Of a stretch of 29,823 nucleotides of DNA, positions 24,726 through 29,823 are shown piece after piece (positions within the stretch are counted from its first letter, which is position 1; each line of letters starts with the position of its first letter). The notes below the pieces were generated by a model, which did no database searches, was not told the DNA's origin, and worked only from the letters and a program-made list of their open reading frames with translations. Source of the DNA: an uncultured Lachnospiraceae bacterium. Lineage in GTDB: Bacteria > Bacillota > Clostridia > Lachnospirales > Lachnospiraceae. The stretch covers positions 1 to 29,823 of the forward strand of contig CAJUDE010000056.1 in NCBI GenBank assembly GCA_910585295.1, read 5' to 3'. The position numbers were made by a program, and so were the translations under genes.

Positions 24726-24805
24726 CAGGCGACCGTGGGCAAACAATTGTATATTTTCACCAATTAGGGACAAAATATAAACAACGAATGGAAGGATGAA
24801 ACGAA

Positions 24806-25903
24806 ATGGAAGAAAAAAGTGTGAAATTTATCGAAAAGCTGCAGGAGTTATTATCCATTGCAAAAAAGAAAAAAAACGTCCTGGAATATCAGGAAATCAA
24901 CGACTTTTTTCATGACATGGAATTGGATGTGGAACAGTTTGAAAAAATTTTGGACTTTCTGGAATCCAATAACATTGACGTGCTGCGGATTTCCGATGAT
25001 GATGACGATATCCTTATAGATGATGAGGAAGAGGTGGAGGTTGAGAATATTGACCTTACTGTTCCAGATGGAATTTCCATTGAAGATCCTGTTCGTATGT
25101 ATTTAAAGGAGATTGGCAAAGTCCCTCTGCTGAGTGCGGAGGAGGAGATTGAGCTTGCCAAACGCATGGAGTTGGGCGACCAGGAAGCCAAAAAGCAGCT
25201 TGCGGAGGCAAACCTCCGTCTAGTGGTGTCCATCGCCAAGCGTTACGTAGGGCGTGGGATGCTGTTTTTGGACTTAATCCAGGAAGGGAACCTGGGGCTG
25301 ATTAAGGCTGTGGAAAAGTTTGACTACCGGAAAGGCTATAAGTTCTCCACTTATGCAACCTGGTGGATTAGGCAGGCGATTACTAGGGCTATTGCTGACC
25401 AGGCAAGGACGATCCGTATTCCGGTGCATATGGTGGAGACAATCAATAAATTAATCCGTGTGTCCCGGCAGTTATTGCAGGAGCTAGGGCGGGAACCGTC
25501 GCCAGAAGAGATTGCCGAGGAAATGAGCATGCCGGTGGACCGTGTGCGGGAGATTTTGAAAATTTCCCAGGAGCCAGTTTCCTTGGAGACCCCAATTGGC
25601 GAGGAGGAAGACAGCCATTTGGGGGACTTTATACAAGATGACAACGTGCCTGTCCCAGCGGACGCAGCAGCTTTCACATTATTGAAAGAGCAGCTTGTAG
25701 AGGTGCTGGGGACATTGACAGAACGGGAGCAGAAAGTGCTTCGGCTTCGGTTTGGGCTGGATGACGGGCGTGCCAGGACATTGGAGGAAGTGGGCAAAGA
25801 GTTCAATGTGACAAGGGAGCGCATTAGGCAGATTGAGGCAAAGGCGTTGCGTAAGCTGCGCCATCCCAGCAGAAGCCGGAAGTTAAAGGATTATTTGGAT
25901 TAA
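24806..25903 (+). CDS. rpoD: Primary RNA polymerase sigma factor (SigA/RpoD)
   Basis: The 365-residue housekeeping sigma-70 factor. An acidic region 1.1-like N-terminus (1-90, with an Asp/Glu run near 65-80) precedes region 1.2 DPVRMYLKEIGKVPLLS. Region 2 carries GYKFSTYATWWIRQAITRAI, which melts and reads the -10. Region 3 follows, and region 4.2 has LEEVGKEFNVTRERIRQIEA for -35 recognition, ending RKLKDYLD. The promoters in this window (10565, 20352) match its expected consensus. ATG 24806 follows GGAAGGATG. It lies 80 bp after dnaG and 47 bp before trmK, so it is probably part of one transcript with them. Confidence 0.98.
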   Translation: MEEKSVKFIEKLQELLSIAKKKKNVLEYQEINDFFHDMELDVEQFEKILDFLESNNIDVLRISDDDDDILIDDEEEVEVENIDLTVPDGISIEDPVRMYLKEIGKVPLLSAEEEIELAKRMELGDQEAKKQLAEANLRLVVSIAKRYVGRGMLFLDLIQEGNLGLIKAVEKFDYRKGYKFSTYATWWIRQAITRAIADQARTIRIPVHMVETINKLIRVSRQLLQELGREPSPEEIAEEMSMPVDRVREILKISQEPVSLETPIGEEEDSHLGDFIQDDNVPVPADAAAFTLLKEQLVEVLGTLTEREQKVLRLRFGLDDGRARTLEEVGKEFNVTRERIRQIEAKALRKLRHPSRSRKLKDYLD

Positions 25904-25950
25904 TTGGGCTATACAGAATTGAAATAGGGAACAGGAGTTAGCTTGTCGAT

Positions 25951-26694
25951 ATGGTACAGTTATCAAAAAGGCTCCAGTCGGTGGCAGACCTTGCAGGGCA
26001 TTGCGGCACAATGGCGGACGTGGGGACAGACCACGGATACATACCTGTGTATTTGGTGTCAAACCAGAAAGCAAAGAAAGCAATCGCCTTGGATGTGAAC
26101 CCAGGGCCCTTGCTCCGTGCCAGGGAGCATATTATGCAATATGGGCTGGAAGGGAAGATTGAGGCAAGGCTTTCCGATGGGTGTTTGGCTCTGGAGCCAG
26201 GGGAAGCAGATGTGATTGTGGTTGCAGGAATGGGCGGGGCGCTGATGCAGCGGATCCTGGCTCAGGGGGCGGGGGCGGCCCGGGCGGCAAAACGGCTGGT
26301 GCTGCAGCCGCAGTCTGAGCTGGCGGCGTTTCGGAAATTTTTATTTCAGGATGGTTACCAGATTATGGCTGAGGATATGGTGTTTGAGGATGGGAAATAC
26401 TATCCTATTATTGTTTCTTCCTACCAAGGGGAATGGCCTGAGGGATGTGGCAGGGCAAGCCTGGCGCAGCGGCATATAGAAGGACAAGCCGACCTTACGC
26501 TGTCTTATAAATTCGGGCCATTGCTGCTGGCGCAAAAACACCCTGTGCTGCGGCAGTTTTTGCAACGCCAAAGGCAGCAAAAGCAGAAAATTCTGGTACA
26601 ATTGCAGAAAAATTCCAAGAAAGACGACACAATTCGTGCCGCTGAACTGGCGCAGGAGCTTAAGGACATAGACTCCGCATTGCGGTTTTTTTAA
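25951..26694 (+). CDS. trmK: tRNA (adenine(22)-N1)-methyltransferase
   Basis: A 247-residue SAM-dependent methyltransferase that makes m1A22 in tRNA, cytosolic. The SAM-binding motif I is ADVGTDHGYIPVYL (about 22-35), typical of TrmK. The acidic end of the next strand is ALDVNPGPLLRA, and the VVAGMGGALM motif follows (about 90-99). The C-terminal helical region from about 185 is rich in Gln and Lys (QRQQKQKILVQLQKNSKK), as in the coiled-coil tail of the family. The ribosome binding site CAGGAG is rather distant from ATG 25951 (about 14 nt). The rpoD-trmK-nif3 order is conserved in many Firmicutes. Confidence 0.93.
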   Translation: MVQLSKRLQSVADLAGHCGTMADVGTDHGYIPVYLVSNQKAKKAIALDVNPGPLLRAREHIMQYGLEGKIEARLSDGCLALEPGEADVIVVAGMGGALMQRILAQGAGAARAAKRLVLQPQSELAAFRKFLFQDGYQIMAEDMVFEDGKYYPIIVSSYQGEWPEGCGRASLAQRHIEGQADLTLSYKFGPLLLAQKHPVLRQFLQRQRQQKQKILVQLQKNSKKDDTIRAAELAQELKDIDSALRFF

Positions 26695-26719
26695 TACAGT
26701 TAAGAAAGGGGGCAGTCAT

Positions 26720-27496
26720 ATGACCTGCCAGGAAGTCATAGATATATTGCAGGTGCAGTCGCCAGAACGGTATGCCTGCGAATGGGATAATGTTGGGCTG
26801 CTGGTGGGCAGCCCGCACAAAGAGGTACAGGTTATTTATATTGCCTTGGATGCCACAGAGGAAACCATTAGCGAGGCGGCGGAGGCAGGCGCTGACCTGC
26901 TGCTGACACACCATCCTCTGATATTCCGGGGATTAAAGAAGGTCAATACGGAAGATTTTACGGGACGCAGGGTCATTGCATTGATCCAAAATGATATCTC
27001 TTATTATGCCATGCACACGAATTTTGATGTGAAAGGCATGGCAGAGCTTGGGGCGGCGCGCATGGGCCTTGTGGATTGCCAGGTGCTTGAAGCCACCTGC
27101 CTGCCAGAGCAGGAAGGGATTGGTAAGGTTGGCGGGCTTCCCTGTGAAATGACGGTGGCGGACTGTGCCAGTAAGGTGAAAGAAGCCTTTGGGGTGGAAC
27201 TGGTTAAGATTTTTGGCAGGCCAGACTATAAGGTTAGAAAAGCCGCGATTTGCCCAGGCTCGGGAAAAAGCGTGATTGGCAAGGCGATTGCTGCCGGCGC
27301 GCAGGTGTTGGTGACAGGCGATATTGACCACCATGATGGGATTGATGCGGCTGCCCAGGGGCTTGCCATTATAGATGCCGGGCATTATGGGGTGGAAAAG
27401 ATATTTATCCCCTATATGAAGCAGTATCTGGAAGCCAACACGACAGGCGTCCAGGTAATTGCCCAGCCAGTGAAGCAGCCATTTATATACCAATAA
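26720..27496 (+). CDS. Nif3-like dinuclear metal-centre protein
   Basis: A 258-residue member of the Nif3/YqfO (GTP cyclohydrolase I type 2-like) family, which forms a hexameric ring with a dinuclear metal site; the physiological role is unresolved. Signatures are WDNVGLLVG near the start, DLLLTHHPLIFRGLKK with the His pair that binds metal, YAMHTNFDV, and the later VTGDIDHHDGIDAAAQGLAIIDAGHYGVE, given here in parts: TGDIDHHD and DAGHYGVE. This is the short form without the PII-like insert found in Bacillus YqfO (about 370 residues). AAAGGGGG precedes ATG 26720. It follows trmK by 25 bp. Confidence 0.94.
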   Translation: MTCQEVIDILQVQSPERYACEWDNVGLLVGSPHKEVQVIYIALDATEETISEAAEAGADLLLTHHPLIFRGLKKVNTEDFTGRRVIALIQNDISYYAMHTNFDVKGMAELGAARMGLVDCQVLEATCLPEQEGIGKVGGLPCEMTVADCASKVKEAFGVELVKIFGRPDYKVRKAAICPGSGKSVIGKAIAAGAQVLVTGDIDHHDGIDAAAQGLAIIDAGHYGVEKIFIPYMKQYLEANTTGVQVIAQPVKQPFIYQ

Positions 27497-27535
27497 TGGA
27501 AACGCTGGGAATAGGAAAGAGAAGGGAAACAGGAC

Positions 27536-29200
27536 ATGGAGGGAACCATATATTGCATTAAGATAAATGGGGAGGAAAAGAAGTACCCGAAAGGCACGCC
27601 GTTTCGGGAAATTGCAGAGGAATACCAGAACCAGTTTGAAGATGATATCGTGCTGGTGCTGTTTAATAACCGCCTTCGGGAGTTAAGGCGGAGGGTGAAG
27701 GAAGACGGGGAGCTTTCGTTTGTAACCACAAAGGATAAGGCAGGGAGGAAGGCTTACCGCAGGAGCGTGACATTCCTTATGCAGCGGGCGGTATACAACT
27801 TGGCGAAAGAGGATGGCAAGCAGGTTACGGTAAAAGTGCTGCATTCCATCAGCCAGGGGCATTACTGTGAATTGGAAGGGGAAGCGCCAAGCCAGGAGTA
27901 TTTGGCAAGGTTGAAAGAAGAGATGGGGAGGCTGGCGGAGGAAAAAATACCCCTCCAAAAAAGAAGCATTTCCACAGATGAAGCGGTTGCATTGTTTCGG
28001 GAATTGGGGATGCATGACAAAGAACGGCTGTTTTCTTACCGCAGAAGCTCTAAAGTGAATATATACAGCATTGGGCATTATATGGATTACTTTTATGGAT
28101 ATATGGTGCCGGATACAGGATATTTAAAGTATTTTGGGTTGGAACAGTATGAAGGCGGGTTTGTTGTGCTGTTCCCAGATAAAAATACGAAAGCCCCTGC
28201 CAAATTTGCACCTTCCCATAAACTGTTCCATGTATTGCGGGAATCTGCCGACTGGGGGCAGAAGATGGAGATTGGGACCATCGGCGCGCTGAATGACGCT
28301 GTGGCCCAAGGGAGGATTCGGGACGTGATCCTAGTGGCGGAAGCGTTGATGGAACGCAAGATTGGCAGCCTGGCAGAACAGATTGCATCCCAGCCGGATA
28401 AGAAATTTATTATGATTGCAGGCCCGTCCTCCTCTGGGAAGACTACATTTTCCCATCGGCTTTCCATCCAATTGATGGCTCAAGGCTTGAAGCCCCATCC
28501 AATTGCCTTGGATGATTATTATGTAAATCGGGTGGATACGCCCAAAGATGAACATGGGAATTATAATTTTGAGTGCTTGGAGGCTTTGGACCTGGAGCTT
28601 TTCAACCATGATATGTCCGCGCTTTTAAAAGGGGAGCGCATCTCCCTGCCTACATATAATTTCCGTACCGGAAAAAGGGAATATAAAGGGATTTATAAGA
28701 AGCTTGGGAAAAATGACATTCTGGTGCTGGAAGGCATCCATGGGCTGAATGGCAAGCTGTCGTATTCCCTTCCCGAGTCCAGTAAATTAAAAATTTATAT
28801 TAGCGCGCTGACACAGCTTAATATTGATGAGCATAACAATCTGCCAACCACAGACGGCAGGATGGTCCGGCGTATGGTAAGGGACGCCAGGACCAGGAAT
28901 ATTTCTGCAAAAGAGACAATAGCTATGTGGGATTCTGTGCGGCGGGGCGAGGAACAATATATATTCCCATTCCAGGAAGAGGCGGATATTATGTTTAACT
29001 CAGCTTTGATATATGAGCTTGCAGTGCTCAAGCAGTATGCGGAGCCACTGCTGTTTGAAATTGACAAAGAGTGCAAGGAATATACGGAGGCGAAACGGCT
29101 CTTGAAATTCCTGGATTATTTCCTCCCAGTGCCAAGCGAGGATATTGGGAAAAATTCTATCTTACGGGAATTTATTGGGGGAAGCTGCTTCAATGTATAA
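27536..29200 (+). CDS. TGS-domain nucleoside kinase (uridine kinase-like)
   Basis: A 554-residue protein widely annotated as nucleoside kinase in Clostridia. An N-terminal TGS-like domain (about 5-65, YCIKINGEEKKYPKGT) and a threonyl-tRNA synthetase second-additional-like region (HSISQGHYCELEG) precede a phosphoribulokinase/uridine kinase domain. The kinase has P-loop GPSSSGKTTF (296-305), the catalytic-type DDYYVNR, and ILVLEGIHGLN. By family it should phosphorylate uridine or cytidine using a nucleoside triphosphate; the function of the TGS part is unknown. ATG 27536 follows GAAGGGAAAC. It is the last protein gene before RNase P RNA, 39 bp after the Nif3-like gene, probably in the same operon. 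Confidence 0.92.
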   Translation: MEGTIYCIKINGEEKKYPKGTPFREIAEEYQNQFEDDIVLVLFNNRLRELRRRVKEDGELSFVTTKDKAGRKAYRRSVTFLMQRAVYNLAKEDGKQVTVKVLHSISQGHYCELEGEAPSQEYLARLKEEMGRLAEEKIPLQKRSISTDEAVALFRELGMHDKERLFSYRRSSKVNIYSIGHYMDYFYGYMVPDTGYLKYFGLEQYEGGFVVLFPDKNTKAPAKFAPSHKLFHVLRESADWGQKMEIGTIGALNDAVAQGRIRDVILVAEALMERKIGSLAEQIASQPDKKFIMIAGPSSSGKTTFSHRLSIQLMAQGLKPHPIALDDYYVNRVDTPKDEHGNYNFECLEALDLELFNHDMSALLKGERISLPTYNFRTGKREYKGIYKKLGKNDILVLEGIHGLNGKLSYSLPESSKLKIYISALTQLNIDEHNNLPTTDGRMVRRMVRDARTRNISAKETIAMWDSVRRGEEQYIFPFQEEADIMFNSALIYELAVLKQYAEPLLFEIDKECKEYTEAKRLLKFLDYFLPVPSEDIGKNSILREFIGGSCFNV

Positions 29201-29245
29201 AAGTAGTTGTATTCCCGCGCAAGATATGTTAGGCTATGTAAGGAT

Positions 29246-29595
29246 AAGCAAGTAGGGCGGATAACCGCGGCTGCAGGCGCCGAAAGGCCGCAGGCGAGGA
29301 AAGTCCGGGCTTCACAGGGCAGGATGCCGGCTAACGGCCGGTGGAGGCGACTCCAAGGACAGTGCAACAGAAATATACCGCTATTAGTGATAATAGTAAG
29401 GGTGGAAGGGCAGTGTAAGAGGCTACCGCCTGGCTGGCAACAGCCAGGGCATATGTAAACCCCATCCGAAGCAAGGCCGAACAAAAGCGATGACGTGGCC
29501 CGCCAGCTTTAGGTAGGCCGCATGACCTGGCTGGCAACAGCCAGGCTAGATAGATGGTTATCCAAGACATAACCCGGCTTATAGCCCTGCTTGTT
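29246..29595 (+). ncRNA. rnpB: RNase P RNA, class A
   Basis: The catalytic RNA that trims tRNA 5' leaders. Universal elements are in order: GAGGAAAGTCCGGGCTTCAC with the CR-I region, GGCTAACGGCCGG, ACAGAAATATACCG, AAGGGTGGAAGGGCAGTGTA, CCCCATCCGAAGCAAGGCC, and AGATAGATGGTTATC near the 3' end with ACATAACCCGGCTTAT. Helix P1 is CAAGTAGGGC (29249-29258) with GCCCTGCTTG (29584-29593). Exact ends are inferred from P1 and the terminator. Confidence 0.95.
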
Positions 29596-29622
29596 CCCCG
29601 CAGCTTGCTGCGGGGATTTTTT
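29596..29622 (+). terminator. Intrinsic terminator of rnpB
   Basis: CCCCGCAGC (29596-29604) and GCTGCGGGG (29607-29615) form a 9-bp stem followed by ATTTTTT. It shares its core with the terminator at 1916-1945. Confidence 0.92.
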
Positions 29623-29625
29623 CTC

Positions 29626-29823
29626 TTATCAGAAATGCCTTCGGATTTCCGATAAGAGAAAAGACAATGGCCGCACTGCGGCAAAAAAGGAATCAGCCAC
29701 AAAAGGGGCATGCCGCAGGCGAAGAATCCAGCCAAGCAGGATTCTTAATTTTATCAGAAATGCCTTCGGATTTCCGATAAGAGAAAAGACAATGGCCGCA
29801 CTGCGGCAAAAAAGGAATCAGCC
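29626..29823. repeat. Two identical 73-bp direct repeats, 125-bp period, running off the window
   Basis: Bases 29626-29698 and 29751-29823 are identical over all 73 positions I can compare; the second is cut by the window end. Each copy contains a TTATC...GATAA hairpin with a CCTTCGG tip, and a CCGC/GCGG palindrome. The intervening 52 bp include AAGAATCC/GGATTCTT (29722-29729, 29739-29746), a terminator-like stem. No protein gene is seen in this stretch. Confidence 0.93.

Noticed and set aside
29626..29823. CRISPR array
   Set aside because: The two repeats are 73 bp with a 52-bp spacer, larger than CRISPR units, only two copies are visible, and no cas gene is present.

Overview
The window looks like a chromosomal segment from a Lachnospiraceae-type (class Clostridia) Gram-positive anaerobe. 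The main clues are a SCIFF ranthipeptide precursor with its SPASM maturase, a fused SecDF, the dnaG-rpoD-trmK-nif3 order, a TGS-type nucleoside kinase, strong AGGAGG-like ribosome binding sites, and a ferredoxin-fused aldo/keto reductase. No genus can be named from the sequence alone. Almost all genes lie on the + strand; three small ones are on the - strand.

Layout. (1) 1-1.95 kb: the 3' part of mgsA, a DacF-like D,D-carboxypeptidase lipoprotein, and a small P-loop protein closed by a terminator. (2) 2.0-8.0 kb: a VanR/VanS-like two-component pair, then the six-cysteine SCIFF peptide, its radical SAM maturase, and SecDF, ending at a strong terminator. (3) 8.1-10.5 kb: an unknown - strand gene, L-lactate dehydrogenase with a duplicated 3' end, and a - strand pair (a two-helix membrane peptide and a NimA-like flavin protein). 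(4) 10.5-15.0 kb: a consensus promoter with an operator-like inverted repeat and a structured leader, a MutS2-like ATPase without its Smr nuclease domain, exodeoxyribonuclease III, a minisatellite, and a YejK/NdpA-like nucleoid-associated protein. (5) 15.2-20.1 kb: a more AT-rich three-gene cassette of a 54-residue charged peptide, a 1173-residue protein with an HExxH motif, and an overlapping FRG-domain protein. (6) 20.35-20.55 kb: tRNA-Leu(CAG) with a consensus promoter and its own terminator. (7) 20.6-29.2 kb: a housekeeping run of aldo/keto reductase with ferredoxin, dGTPase-like HD protein, DnaG, primary sigma factor, TrmK, Nif3-like protein and nucleoside kinase. (8) 29.24-29.8 kb: RNase P RNA, its terminator, and two identical 73-bp direct repeats running off the end.

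How the genes fit together. The SCIFF block pairs a precursor, its modifying enzyme and a Sec accessory component, with a signalling pair immediately upstream. The second half is mainly information processing: replication priming, sigma factor, tRNA modification, RNase P and DNA repair.

The best candidate for an undescribed system is the 15.23-20.13 kb cassette. Its genes appear co-expressed and translationally coupled, their products match no complete system I recognise, and they stand out from the housekeeping neighbours. The second candidate is the 350-nt leader in front of the MutS2-like gene. It combines an operator-like repeat, a 12-codon leader peptide, mutually exclusive pairings and an intrinsic terminator.
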